Shown here piece by piece: positions 40,874 to 50,133 of a stretch of 64,000 bases of DNA (position 1 is its first letter; each line of letters begins with the position of its first letter). This DNA is from Bradyrhizobium niftali. Lineage in GTDB: Bacteria; Pseudomonadota; Alphaproteobacteria; Rhizobiales; Xanthobacteraceae. Where the stretch lies: the NCBI RefSeq assembly GCF_004571025.1, contig NZ_SPQT01000022.1:96811-160810 (forward strand). The letters run 5' to 3'. The notes beneath the pieces are model-generated. The model was not told where the DNA came from and ran no database searches. It worked only from the letters and a program-made list of their open reading frames with translations. The position numbers and the translations under genes are program-made.

Positions 40874-43729
40874 ATGGCAACGCCGCCTGCGCGACGCACT
40901 GAAACGGTCTCGTTTGGCCCGTTCCTCCTGGTTCCCGGCGAGAGATTGCTGACCAGGGATGGCGCCCGCATCGAGCTTGGCGCCCGCGCCTACGATATTC
41001 TCGTGATGCTGTTGTCCCGCCCGAACGAAGTGATCAGCAAGAACGAGCTGATCGCCGAGGTCTGGCCCGGCCTCAACGTCGAAGAAGGTAGCTTGCGCTT
41101 TCATGTCGCGGGCCTGCGCAAAGCGCTCGGCGAGGGAAAGGATGGCGCCCGTTATATCTCCACGTCCTCTGGTCGCGGCTACAGTTTTGTTGCAGCAACT
41201 TCACGCGCGAGCATTGCAGCCGCGCCTCCGCTCGCCCCCTCCCCAGGTTTTCATCATTACAATCTGCCGAGCCGGCTCGGCACCATGATAGATCGTGAGG
41301 AAGACCTTGAGAAACTGTCGCTGCGGCTCGATGCCGACCGGTTTGTCACGATCGTCGGCTCAGGCGGCGTTGGCAAGACCACGGTTGCGGTGGCGATCGC
41401 GCACCAGTTGCACACGAGCTTTGACGGCGCGGTGCTGTTCGTCGATCTGAGCATGGTGAGCGATCCTCGCTTCGTGACGACGGGCGTCGCGTCGATGCTG
41501 GGCCTCTCCGTCCAGAGCGCGGACGCAACGTCCAGCCTGATCGCATATCTCAGAGACAAGCGGCTTCTGCTTGTGCTCGATACATGCGAACATCTGATTG
41601 ACGCCGTTGCAACCCTGGCTGCGGCGATCTTCGGGACCGCTCCGCAAGTTCACATTCTCGCAACGAGCCGTGAAACGCTGCAGGTCGAAGGAGAGAACGT
41701 CTATCGGCTGGAGCCGCTCGCTTATCCTCCCGAGGACGGTGAACTTTCCGCCGACGTCGCACGAACATTCCCTGCTACGCAATTGTTCGTCGAACGTGCC
41801 CTGGCAAGCGGCGCCAACTTGAAGCTGAACGACGCTGAAGCCGCGATCGTGGCTGACATCTGTCGGAAGCTGGATGGGGTAGCGCTCGCCATCGAATTGG
41901 CCGCGCGCCGCGTCCAGGTCTATGGCCTGAATGAAACAGCCGCCCTGCTCGACCAGCGACTCGGCCAATTATGGGCAGGCCCACGCACCGCCCCGCCCCG
42001 GCAAAAGACCCTCCAGGCGACGCTCGACTGGAGTTACAGCCTGCTCTCGGAAACAGAGCGCATCGTGCTGCGCAGACTGGCGATCTTTGTCGGAAATTTC
42101 ACCCTCGACGCCGCGCTTGCAGTCGCCACCGGCAATGGTCTCGACCAGGCGGAAGTTTTTGAGGCCATCGACAGCCTGGTTGCCAAGTCCATGGTCGCAA
42201 CGCGTTCGCTCGACGCCGTCATGCGCTATCGTCTCCTTGATACGACCCGGGCCTATGCAATCGGGCTCACGGCTGATGACGTCGAAACGGCCGCCCTGGC
42301 CATCCGTCATGCACGTTACTACCGGCAATGGATTGCGCAAGCTGCCACCGGATGGTCGTCGCTGATGTCCGGTACGCAACGCGCCCCCTATTTCGCCGGC
42401 GTCAGCAATATTCGCATTGCCCTGGAATGGTGTTTTGGACCAAACGGTGACCAGCCAACCGGCATTGGGCTCGCCGCCGCCGCAGCGCCCGTCCTCCTGG
42501 CGATGTCGCTGCTTCCGGAATGCCATCATTGGTCGCAACGCGCTTTGGCTGCCCTCGACGATCAGGTCTGCAGCAAGCCCGAGCAGATGCACCTGCAAGC
42601 CGGCCTCGGGATCTCGTCGATGCTTCTCCATGGAGAGAGCGAGCATGCGCGAGAGGCGTTGGACCGCAGTTTGCTGCTGGCCGAAGCGGAGCACGACGCC
42701 GCCAGCGAAGCGGGCCTGCTTGGCATGTTGCACATGTTCCACTTCCGCAGCGGCGACTTCAATGTCGCATTGTCGTTTGCAAAGCGCTGCCGGTCGCTCG
42801 CGGCCAGCGTCGACGATCCCGCAGCTCTTGCCCTGGCCCATTCCATTCTCGGACGCTCCCTCCTCATGATGGGAGACCTCCGCGGCGCGCGCACCGAGCT
42901 CGAGGCCCTTTTCGCAGATTGGTCGCCATCACAGCAGAGCGACACGATCTATCTGGTCCATGATCGTCATTTCCGAGCCGGCATCGCGCTGGCGAGAACA
43001 CTTTGGATGCAAGGGCATCCGACCCAGGCCGTTGAGCGTGCCCGGGAATTCATCGACGCCGCCAGGCGAATGGATCATCCGGCATCGGTCACCGTTCTTC
43101 TTGCCTGGGCCGCGTCGATCTTTTTGTGGACCGGAGATTTTCACAGTGCGGAGGAGTATATCGACGGCTCGATTGCGATCTCCGAATCCTATTCCCTTGG
43201 ACCACTGACCGCAGTTGGACGCGCAAGAAAGGCGCAACTTGCGATTCGGCAGGGCCGGAACGCGATCGCGGACCTTCGCGCCTCCCTCGCACAAATTCAC
43301 GCAGTTCGTTACGAGCTGATTACCACCGAGTTCAACATCTGCCTCACGCAAGGCCTGATTGCCAGCGGGCAGCGCGATGAGGCAATGACCCAGCTGACCG
43401 ACACGATTCTGAAGGTCACCAGCAAAGGCGACACGTGCTACATGCCGGAGCTGCTGCGCATGAAGGGCGGACTGCTCCGCGCGATGGCGCCATCTCGCCT
43501 TGAGGAAGCCGAAGCGTGTCTGGTGCAATCGCTTGAGCTCAGTCGCAGTCAAGGCGCACTCGGCTGGGAATTGCGCACGGCGACCGATCTGGCGGCGCTA
43601 CTACTGATTGGAAAGGGCCTTCGCCAACCTGCAAAGGAGATTCTCCAACGGACATATAGTCAGTTTACGGAGGGTTTTGACACTGCCGATCTCCGTGCAG
43701 CTGAGCGCCTGCTGGAGCAACTGTCATGA
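40874..43729 (+). CDS. large ATPase regulator: OmpR-type wHTH, NB-ARC ATPase, TPR-like repeats
   Basis: 951-aa cytoplasmic transcription factor. An OmpR-type winged helix (about 12-107, SFGPFLLVPGERLLTRDG to SSGRGYSFVA) is followed by a STAND/NB-ARC ATPase with Walker A GSGGVGKTT (163-170) and Walker B-like LLLVLDTCEH (about 230), then about 450 residues of helical TPR-like repeats. There is no receiver domain, so a small molecule or protein probably triggers ATP-dependent activation. Its stop overlaps the start of the molybdoenzyme gene (43726) by 4 nt, an unusual coupling of regulator to enzyme. A paralogue lies at 46100-49020. Confidence 0.9.
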   Translation: MATPPARRTETVSFGPFLLVPGERLLTRDGARIELGARAYDILVMLLSRPNEVISKNELIAEVWPGLNVEEGSLRFHVAGLRKALGEGKDGARYISTSSGRGYSFVAATSRASIAAAPPLAPSPGFHHYNLPSRLGTMIDREEDLEKLSLRLDADRFVTIVGSGGVGKTTVAVAIAHQLHTSFDGAVLFVDLSMVSDPRFVTTGVASMLGLSVQSADATSSLIAYLRDKRLLLVLDTCEHLIDAVATLAAAIFGTAPQVHILATSRETLQVEGENVYRLEPLAYPPEDGELSADVARTFPATQLFVERALASGANLKLNDAEAAIVADICRKLDGVALAIELAARRVQVYGLNETAALLDQRLGQLWAGPRTAPPRQKTLQATLDWSYSLLSETERIVLRRLAIFVGNFTLDAALAVATGNGLDQAEVFEAIDSLVAKSMVATRSLDAVMRYRLLDTTRAYAIGLTADDVETAALAIRHARYYRQWIAQAATGWSSLMSGTQRAPYFAGVSNIRIALEWCFGPNGDQPTGIGLAAAAAPVLLAMSLLPECHHWSQRALAALDDQVCSKPEQMHLQAGLGISSMLLHGESEHAREALDRSLLLAEAEHDAASEAGLLGMLHMFHFRSGDFNVALSFAKRCRSLAASVDDPAALALAHSILGRSLLMMGDLRGARTELEALFADWSPSQQSDTIYLVHDRHFRAGIALARTLWMQGHPTQAVERAREFIDAARRMDHPASVTVLLAWAASIFLWTGDFHSAEEYIDGSIAISESYSLGPLTAVGRARKAQLAIRQGRNAIADLRASLAQIHAVRYELITTEFNICLTQGLIASGQRDEAMTQLTDTILKVTSKGDTCYMPELLRMKGGLLRAMAPSRLEEAEACLVQSLELSRSQGALGWELRTATDLAALLLIGKGLRQPAKEILQRTYSQFTEGFDTADLRAAERLLEQLS

Positions 43730-46164
43730 CGTCCGACCGCGCGCCAACGGTCGACCATGTCAAAGGCTACTGCGGATTGTGCATCGCGCGTTGCGGCACG
43801 ATTGCAACCGTGGCGGACGGTCGGTTCATTCGCCTGGACCCCGATCCAGCGCACCCGACCGGAGCAGCCATTTGCGCCAAGGGTCGGGCGGCTCCCGAAC
43901 TGGTCTACCACAGAGACCGGCTGACACGACCGCTTCGCCGTACCCGGCCGAAAGGCGACCCTGATCCGGGATGGGAAGAGATCTCCTGGGACATGGCGCT
44001 CGATCTGATCGCTGCCGCGATGCGGCGCACTGCTGCACAATATGGACCCGAAGCAGTTGCTTTTAGCATGTCGTCACCATCGACGACGGCCATCGCGGAT
44101 TCCGCGCCGTTCGTTCGCCGGCTGATGAACGCCTTTGGCACTCCGAATCTGGTCTGGGCACTCGACTTGTGCGGCTGGGGTCGCGGCTTCGCCACGCGGT
44201 ATGTGTTTGGGGTCGGCAGCGTTGCGACAGGAGGCGCTGGCGGTGCCATGCCGGACATTGCCAGAACCGGATGTCTTATCCTGTGGGGCTATAATCCTTC
44301 CTTTACCCGCATCACGCATGCGACTGCGACGGTGGCTGGCCTCAAACGCGGGATGAAGCTTGTGGTGATCGATCCCCGCAACGTCGGCCTCGCCAACAAG
44401 GCCGATGTATGGCTGCGGGTGCGCCCAGGAGCCGACGGCGCGCTCGCATTGGGTCTCGCGAACGTCATGATTCAGCGCGGTTGGTACGATCAGGAGTTTG
44501 TGCGCGCGTGGAGCAATGGGCCGCTGCTGGTGCGATCCGACACCAACATGCTACTGAAAGCCGAAGACGTGTTTCCCAATGCCGGCCGCGGGTCCTTCGT
44601 TGCCTGGGACATGCGATCGAGTTCCATTGTCCGCTATGATCCGGTCACCGGACAGTACGATCCGTCGCCCGGGCATCTGTCCTTACAAGGTGAATATGCC
44701 GTTGAAACGATCGACGGGGCCGTCAGTTGCCGTCCGGTCTTCGACCACTACGCCGGTCTTTGCAGGCAATACTCACCTGAGACGATCGCACGGACCTGCT
44801 GGATTTCTCCGGAGCAGCTGGCAGAGGCGGCGCGAACGATCTGGGTATCCCGGCCGGTCTCGTATTACGCGTGGAGCGGGCACGAGCATCACGCGAACAC
44901 GACGGAGACCGCGCGGGCGATCGCCATGCTCTATGCCTTGACCGGCAGCTTCGATGCCCCTGGTGGCAACGTTCTACTCCCATCGGTCCCGACAGTGCCG
45001 ATCACCGGGGAGGACCTCGCTCCGGGACTTGCGCCGGCCATCGGCGTCGCCGAACGTCCGCTCGGACCCGCACGCTGGGACAACGTATCGACCCATGACT
45101 TCTATCGAGGGGTTCTCGAAGGTGATCCCTATCCGGTGCGCACGCTGATTGGATTCGGCGCGAATCTGCTGCTTGCCCAGGCTGATCCTGTTCGCGGCCG
45201 CGCGGCACTTTCGTCGCTGGATTTTTATGCACATGCGGACCTCTTCATGAATCCGACGGCCGCGCTTGCCGACATCGTGCTTCCCGTCGCATCTTGCTTC
45301 GAACGCGAGGCTCTCAAGATCGGGTTTGAAATCAGCGAAGACGCGCAGTCTCACGTTCAATTCCGGTCGAGAATCGTGTCCCCGCCCGGAGAGGCCTTGC
45401 CCGACACCGACGTCGTCTTCGGTCTCGCCAAACGCCTTGGGCTCGAGAAGCGGTTCTGGAATGGCGACGTCGACGCCGCCTACCGCGAACAGCTTGCTTC
45501 CAGCGGGATCTCTCTCGAGCAACTCAGGGCCGAACCGGCCGGACGACGAAGCTCACTGACAGCGACCCACTATAAATACCAGGCACCGGACGAGCGAGGG
45601 AACGCGCGCGGCTTTCCAACTCCGACGCGAAAAGTCGAGTTCTGGTCGGAGACGTTCGCTGACCACGGCTACTCGGCGCTTCCACAATTTATCGAAACTG
45701 CCGTCTCTGGAACGTCGCAACCAGCGGACATGTTTCCCCTCATTCTGACATGCGCGAAGCCGAGCTTGTTCTGCCAAAGCCAACACCGCGCATTGCCGAT
45801 CCTGCGCAAGCGGCTACCGTACCCGGAAGTCGAACTGCACCCGATGACGGCCGCCGCCAGGGAAATTCGGGACGGAGATTGGGTCGAGGTCAGAACATCG
45901 AGCGGCGCAATGCGCGCCAAGGCCCGCTTCAACGAGACATTGGACAATCGCGTCGTCGTCGGCCAACATGGCTGGTGGCAAGGTTGCACTGAACTCGAGA
46001 TCGCGGGTTCAGATCCAACAGATCCAACTGGAAACAACTTCAACCTGACAGTCGATGCCACGATGCGTGACCCGATCAGCGGCACCCCATCTCACCGATT
46101 CAACATGTGCGACATCCGACTCCTGCGCAGTAATGCGCATGCAGGTTACCGCGGCATGGCCTGA
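43726..46164 (+). CDS. bis-MGD molybdopterin oxidoreductase with N-terminal [4Fe-4S] site
   Basis: 812-aa DMSO-reductase-family enzyme. The [4Fe-4S] cysteines are Cys16, 19, 23 and 50 (GYCGLCIARCGT ... AAICAKG). Cys149 (LDLCGWGRG) is the likely Mo ligand. The C-terminal MGD-binding domain (about 670-800) ends with NNFNLTVDATM and RFNMCDIRL. It lacks a Tat signal, so it is cytoplasmic, and there is no separate FeS or membrane subunit beside it. The substrate is unknown. It is translationally coupled to the upstream regulator. Its last 65 nt overlap the convergent second regulator. Confidence 0.9.
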   Translation: MTSDRAPTVDHVKGYCGLCIARCGTIATVADGRFIRLDPDPAHPTGAAICAKGRAAPELVYHRDRLTRPLRRTRPKGDPDPGWEEISWDMALDLIAAAMRRTAAQYGPEAVAFSMSSPSTTAIADSAPFVRRLMNAFGTPNLVWALDLCGWGRGFATRYVFGVGSVATGGAGGAMPDIARTGCLILWGYNPSFTRITHATATVAGLKRGMKLVVIDPRNVGLANKADVWLRVRPGADGALALGLANVMIQRGWYDQEFVRAWSNGPLLVRSDTNMLLKAEDVFPNAGRGSFVAWDMRSSSIVRYDPVTGQYDPSPGHLSLQGEYAVETIDGAVSCRPVFDHYAGLCRQYSPETIARTCWISPEQLAEAARTIWVSRPVSYYAWSGHEHHANTTETARAIAMLYALTGSFDAPGGNVLLPSVPTVPITGEDLAPGLAPAIGVAERPLGPARWDNVSTHDFYRGVLEGDPYPVRTLIGFGANLLLAQADPVRGRAALSSLDFYAHADLFMNPTAALADIVLPVASCFEREALKIGFEISEDAQSHVQFRSRIVSPPGEALPDTDVVFGLAKRLGLEKRFWNGDVDAAYREQLASSGISLEQLRAEPAGRRSSLTATHYKYQAPDERGNARGFPTPTRKVEFWSETFADHGYSALPQFIETAVSGTSQPADMFPLILTCAKPSLFCQSQHRALPILRKRLPYPEVELHPMTAAAREIRDGDWVEVRTSSGAMRAKARFNETLDNRVVVGQHGWWQGCTELEIAGSDPTDPTGNNFNLTVDATMRDPISGTPSHRFNMCDIRLLRSNAHAGYRGMA

Positions 46165-47677
46165 GGCAGGTCTGAAGGAGTTGGCGCGCCGCGCGGAGAT
46201 CTGCCGTGTCGGAGCCCTCCGTAAATCGCGCCAAAGTATTACTCAAATCAGAGAGCGCCTGAGCCGAGGCCCGCCCGGCAAGACGCACACGGCTGGTAGC
46301 GGCTCGCAATTTCCAGGAAATGGCCGACTGCCTCTCAGCCAGTTCCATCGCTGCACAAAAATCCTGCTCTGCACCCAAGCGATCACCGCCCCGCCCGCTG
46401 AGCTCGCCCCGCACGCGCAAAAGCTCTGGCATCTCCCAGCTGTCACCTTGGGCGGCAACAGCCTCGATGCGCGCCTGGATCGCGGAGAGCGCCTCCGCAG
46501 GTCGTCCCTGCGCCGCCATCCCCTCGACCAGCGCGATGGTGGCGGACCCGCTGTAAAGTTCCAGGCGGTCGGCAAGCATGCGAGGCAATGCAGGCTGCAG
46601 CAATTCGACTCCCTGATCCACCGCGCCGCGCGCAATGCACAGCTCTCCCTTGAGGGCGGTCGCGGCGGTGAAGAACGGTCCGAGCCCATGCTGGCGCGAA
46701 TAGTCGGCCAGCCGGTCGGCGGCCTCCTCCAGGCTGCACAGATCTCCTGTCCAGCGGTAGACGCGCGCCGCAAAGCAGAGCCCCGCGCAGTACATCGCGA
46801 GATCCGGATTTGAGCCAATCTTCGTGAGACTGTTTGCAACCTCGACGGCCTGATCCGGAAGACCGAGCAGCCAGAGGTTGGTGCAGGACATGATCTGCGT
46901 GCCCCGGGGGTAGGCGAAGTGATCGATGGGCAGGTCCGGCATCGCAGCGTCCCCCGCCTCGCCCGCTTCCAGCTTCTCTCGGGCAAGCCGCTGATTCCCG
47001 GTCAGGTGATAGGCGACTCCGAGATAGGTTTGGGCACGAGCAACTGCGGCCGGATCTCCAATCACCGCGGCGACTGTGTCGGCCAGACGCGCCACCTCTA
47101 ATAGACGCTTGCGCTCGCCCGTTCGGCGGTACAAAGCGTGAAGCCGGCTCAACAGTCGAAATTGGTTCTGCGAGTCACCCACAGCCTGCGCCAGCTCGAG
47201 CCCGCCGCGGAGAGCGGCCTCGCATTGCTGACTGTTTCGTTCCGTGAACATCGCCGCATGCCCGAACGCCCAGAGCAACTCCACTTTGGCGGCATGATAG
47301 CTCAGGCCGTCGCCGAGCGCGTCGATTGCGCGACCGGCCCAGACGCGACATTCCTCCAGCAGATTGAGTTCTACAAACAGCCGCGCACAGGCAGCTGCAA
47401 GCGGCGGACGAAGTTCAGCGCCGCGCGCATCGGAATAGGCCCAATCCAGCGCGGCGCGGGCGTCCGGCAAGAGTTCGGCGCGACGGCTCCAGCCCCCCGG
47501 ACGCTGTCCGCCCGGCTCGTACGATCGAGGGGCTAAGGCCTCCAGCACATATCGCGCCTGAGCGAGGTGTGCGGCATAGGCCATTCCCGAAGCGCCAAGC
47601 TTGTCCGCCGCGTAGGCGCGCGTTGTCTCGAGCAGGCGGAAGCGCGCCAGACCAGCGTCAGGCCTGCTCGTCACCAA
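46100..47677 (-). CDS. C-terminal (TPR) part of a frameshifted regulator
   Basis: 525-aa frame homologous to the C-terminal half of the 40874-43729 regulator, with LLETTRAYA near its N-terminus and ARFTEGSDTADLRAARQLL near its end. The coding match extends upstream of this start to about 47740 (ILDNLEQLVAKSLV), out of frame with 47671-49020. The two frames together would give one protein of about 940 aa. It is unlikely to be translated alone. The last 26 residues run past the homologous end and overlap the convergent molybdoenzyme gene. Confidence 0.7.
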   Translation of the reverse strand: MVTSRPDAGLARFRLLETTRAYAADKLGASGMAYAAHLAQARYVLEALAPRSYEPGGQRPGGWSRRAELLPDARAALDWAYSDARGAELRPPLAAACARLFVELNLLEECRVWAGRAIDALGDGLSYHAAKVELLWAFGHAAMFTERNSQQCEAALRGGLELAQAVGDSQNQFRLLSRLHALYRRTGERKRLLEVARLADTVAAVIGDPAAVARAQTYLGVAYHLTGNQRLAREKLEAGEAGDAAMPDLPIDHFAYPRGTQIMSCTNLWLLGLPDQAVEVANSLTKIGSNPDLAMYCAGLCFAARVYRWTGDLCSLEEAADRLADYSRQHGLGPFFTAATALKGELCIARGAVDQGVELLQPALPRMLADRLELYSGSATIALVEGMAAQGRPAEALSAIQARIEAVAAQGDSWEMPELLRVRGELSGRGGDRLGAEQDFCAAMELAERQSAISWKLRAATSRVRLAGRASAQALSDLSNTLARFTEGSDTADLRAARQLLQTCLRPCRGNLHAHYCAGVGCRTC

Positions 47678-49020
47678 CGACTTTGCGACCAGTTGCTCCA
47701 GATTGTCGAGAATGGCCCGCGCTCGCTCGGGCTGCCGGCAACAGCGCGCGCCCCCTGGAGTGTGAACGTGCCAGGAAAGACGCTGAGACGCTGCAGAAGG
47801 CTCCGCTCGGCTGGAGAGATGAGGTCATAACTCCAGTCCAATGCCGCGCTCAGCGATTGGTGCCGCTCCGGGGCCGTACGTCGCCCAGGCAAGGCAAGCC
47901 GAAATCGTCCTTCGATGAGTTCGTCGATCTCAATCAAGCTGTGCGCCGACAGGCGGCTCGCAACCAGTTCGATTGCCAACGGCATCCCATCGAGCTTGCG
48001 ACAAATGCGAGCCACGACCTCGCCCTCACAACTGCTCAGGGCAAGGCTGCAACCTGCCGCGGCCGCGCATTCCGTGAAGAGCCGTGCCGACGAATATCGA
48101 TTGATGTCCGATCCATCCGGAAAATCTTCCGGCGGTATTTCAAGTGGAGCGAGCTCAACCACAAACTCGCTCATGGCCTCGAGCGACTCCCGACTTGTCG
48201 CCAATATGGAAACCGCCGGTGCTTGCATGTGGATCGCCTCCGCAAGCCGCGCGACCGCGTCAACCACGTGCTCGCAATTGTCGAGGACCAACAGAAGCTC
48301 GCGGTCGCGCAACGCTTCGATCAGCCGACGCGTGGGGTCGCCAACCGGAATGAGCAGGCCGAGCGCAGATGCAACTGCGATTGCGACCAGATGCGGATCT
48401 CTGAGAGTGCCAAGATCGATAAACTGGACGCCGTCCCTGAATCTGGCGGCGGATTCATGCGCAAGCGTGATGGCAACCGTGGTCTTGCCGATGCCGCCTG
48501 GGCCGCGGAGGGTCACGAAGCGGCGCTCGGTCAGGTGCTCGGCAAGCATGACGACCGCCGCATCACGCCCGACGAGCCGGCTCGGCCTGGGAGGAAGCCC
48601 TTGAGCCCGCTGATTGGCCGCCAGATCACGCGGATTCGATCGCATCGGCATCGCCGCGTTGTGAACCGGAGCGACGAAACAATACCCGCGGCCGGGAACG
48701 TTGACCACGTAGGACTCGCCACCCTTGCTGTCATCCAGAGCGCGGCGCAGCTGGACGACATGGAAGCGCAGGCTGCCCTCGTCGACCGTCAGGCCGGGCC
48801 AAGCCCTCGCGATAAGGTCGGCTTTGCCGACGACTTCGCCGGCACGGTCAACCAACAGACAGAGCAGATCGAACGCGCGGCTGCCAAGGGGAACGGACGC
48901 ACCATTGCGCTCGAGCAGGCGTTCCTTCGGAACAATGCGGAAGGGCCCGAAAGCAAAGGCATCCGGGGGAGCAACAGGCCGTGCAACTGGTTTGGTCGTG
49001 TCGCAGTTCACCAAGATCAC
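47671..49020 (-). CDS. N-terminal part (wHTH + NB-ARC) of a frameshifted regulator
   Basis: 449-aa frame. It has an OmpR-type winged helix (about 22-117) and the NB-ARC ATPase with Walker A GPGGIGKTT (173-181), LLLVLDNCEH and GMPLAIELVAS, paralogous to the 40874 regulator. After FTLQGARAVAGS the homology leaves this frame; the last 20 residues (to ...SQSRW) are missense. The start is GTG at 49020 with GAGGGG upstream. It could be a pseudogene, a sequencing error, or a truncated DNA-binding/ATPase protein. It is divergent from the GMC/cytochrome operon. Confidence 0.75.
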   Translation of the reverse strand: MILVNCDTTKPVARPVAPPDAFAFGPFRIVPKERLLERNGASVPLGSRAFDLLCLLVDRAGEVVGKADLIARAWPGLTVDEGSLRFHVVQLRRALDDSKGGESYVVNVPGRGYCFVAPVHNAAMPMRSNPRDLAANQRAQGLPPRPSRLVGRDAAVVMLAEHLTERRFVTLRGPGGIGKTTVAITLAHESAARFRDGVQFIDLGTLRDPHLVAIAVASALGLLIPVGDPTRRLIEALRDRELLLVLDNCEHVVDAVARLAEAIHMQAPAVSILATSRESLEAMSEFVVELAPLEIPPEDFPDGSDINRYSSARLFTECAAAAGCSLALSSCEGEVVARICRKLDGMPLAIELVASRLSAHSLIEIDELIEGRFRLALPGRRTAPERHQSLSAALDWSYDLISPAERSLLQRLSVFPGTFTLQGARAVAGSPSERGPFSTIWSNWSQSRW

Positions 49021-49239
49021 CCATGCCCCTCAAGGCGGGGGCCCCTTCGATCAAATCGCCCGAAAATGCAGGCCACACAGTGCAGGCCCGATGCTTCAAT
49101 GTCCTGACAGGCAGAGCCCGCTTATCCGATCGACCCAGCGCCGGGCGCGGGCGTCACAACTGTCACGCTACATCTCACCTCCCCGCTCGAGATACGTCTT
49201 CACCCACGCCATCCTGCGTAAGGCGGCCGGCTTTGGCTC

Positions 49240-49263
49240 GTTAGACGTTGCAAGATTTTGTTA
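49240..49263 (+). promoter_or_regulatory. phased GTTA repeat, box 3
   Basis: GTTAGACGTTGCAAG at 49240 matches the third repeat and tail of box 1 (GTTAGCCGTTGCGAG). Another GTTA follows at 49260, exactly 20 bp on. It lies 220 nt upstream of the frameshifted regulator. Confidence 0.45.
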
Positions 49264-49304
49264 TGATGCAAAGCGATTGACGGTGTCCGCCTGACGCAAC
49301 CGCA

Positions 49305-49499
49305 TCACGTCCGAACCTCCCGAATATCCTTTAAGCCTTTCTCTTCTAAGCCCAATTTGACGCGTAAGACCAACGTTTGCGGCACCCATTGCACCGCTTC
49401 GGGGACGACAAGCTTGTCGCCAACACCATTGCTTCCGCGCTTGAGCTGTCTCAGCCGGGCAACTTTTTCTAGAGTTCTGTCGCTGGACGCAGCAGGCAC
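49305..49499 (-). CDS. possible 64-aa hypothetical protein
   Basis: This frame begins with GTG at 49499, preceded by GAGGGA at a normal distance. The product is basic (LEKVARLRQLKRGSNGVGDK...), ending LGLEEKGLKDIREVRT. Composition looks more protein-like than neighbouring frames, but no family is recognised and it could be the tail of a decayed gene. A phased GTTA box in matching orientation lies 130 nt upstream (49629-49650). Confidence 0.3.
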   Translation of the reverse strand: MPAASSDRTLEKVARLRQLKRGSNGVGDKLVVPEAVQWVPQTLVLRVKLGLEEKGLKDIREVRT

Positions 49500-49628
49500 T
49501 CGCGTCCCTCGAAGGTGCGCGACTCGGCAGCCGGGCGGAGATGCAGCTGCAGACTGCTCCTGGCATTGCGGTGATGTCTACGCAGGGCAATACGGGAAGC
49601 TGTACGCGCGGCGTCCACTCGCAAAGTC

Positions 49629-49650
49629 TAACAACGCATAACGTGCTAAC
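49629..49650 (-). promoter_or_regulatory. phased GTTA repeat, box 4 (minus orientation)
   Basis: TAAC (reverse of GTTA) occurs at 49629, 49639 and 49647, and is preceded by CTCGCAAAG, matching the CTCGCAACG flank of box 1 read on its minus strand. Confidence 0.5.
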
Positions 49651-49774
49651 AGCCGGCCTCCCGTACAGAGTGCCGCCATGAGTAACGAGGAACGTCACGA
49701 GTTCGAGCGAGTTCGCGCCGGCACGCATCGTGCTCGGCTGAAGATCCATCCGAACGAGGCAAAGGGCGAGAGTC

Positions 49775-49903
49775 ATGGACATCTTGAGGCTCGAAAGGTT
49801 GGGCGCCCCCGTCGCCAGCGGCGGCCAGTTGATCACGGGACAGAACCCGCATTCGTCAGGTCCGGCCGCAAGCACACTGCTGGCGAAGCTGGGTGAGATC
49901 GGC
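49775..49903 (+). pseudogene. remnant of a DJ-1/PfpI-family gene (C-terminus only)
   Basis: About 35 residues in one frame (GGQLITGQNPHSSGPAASTL) match the usual C-terminal end of DJ-1/PfpI-like proteins. No start, nucleophile elbow or upstream domain is present. The rest of 49504-50133 holds no supportable gene, so this looks like a decayed insertion scar between the regulator and the operon at 50134. Confidence 0.4.
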
Positions 49904-50133
49904 ACGGGCCCATGGGAGCACCACCTCCCGGAAGATCGCTCAGGGCCCGCTTCACATTCCCCAGGTGGAGACTGGCCCGCACGCTGGCTGCGAGCAGCGG
50001 GAGCCGCGCACTCTCCTTGCGAATTTGACTTGCGCGGGAGAGATCACATCACGGATCAGATCGATCAGATGCGCCGGCGGGTGATCGGCGTCAACGGGCC
50101 TGCAGCACAATGCTAACAGCGAGAGGTACGGAT

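Noticed and set aside
47569..49107. 512-codon plus-strand frame
   Set aside because: Antisense to the wHTH/NB-ARC regulator, whose motifs are clear on the minus strand.
49261..49905. 214-codon minus-strand frame
   Set aside because: Cys/Ser/Arg-rich composition, no ribosome-binding site, and it overlaps the PfpI remnant and another candidate frame.
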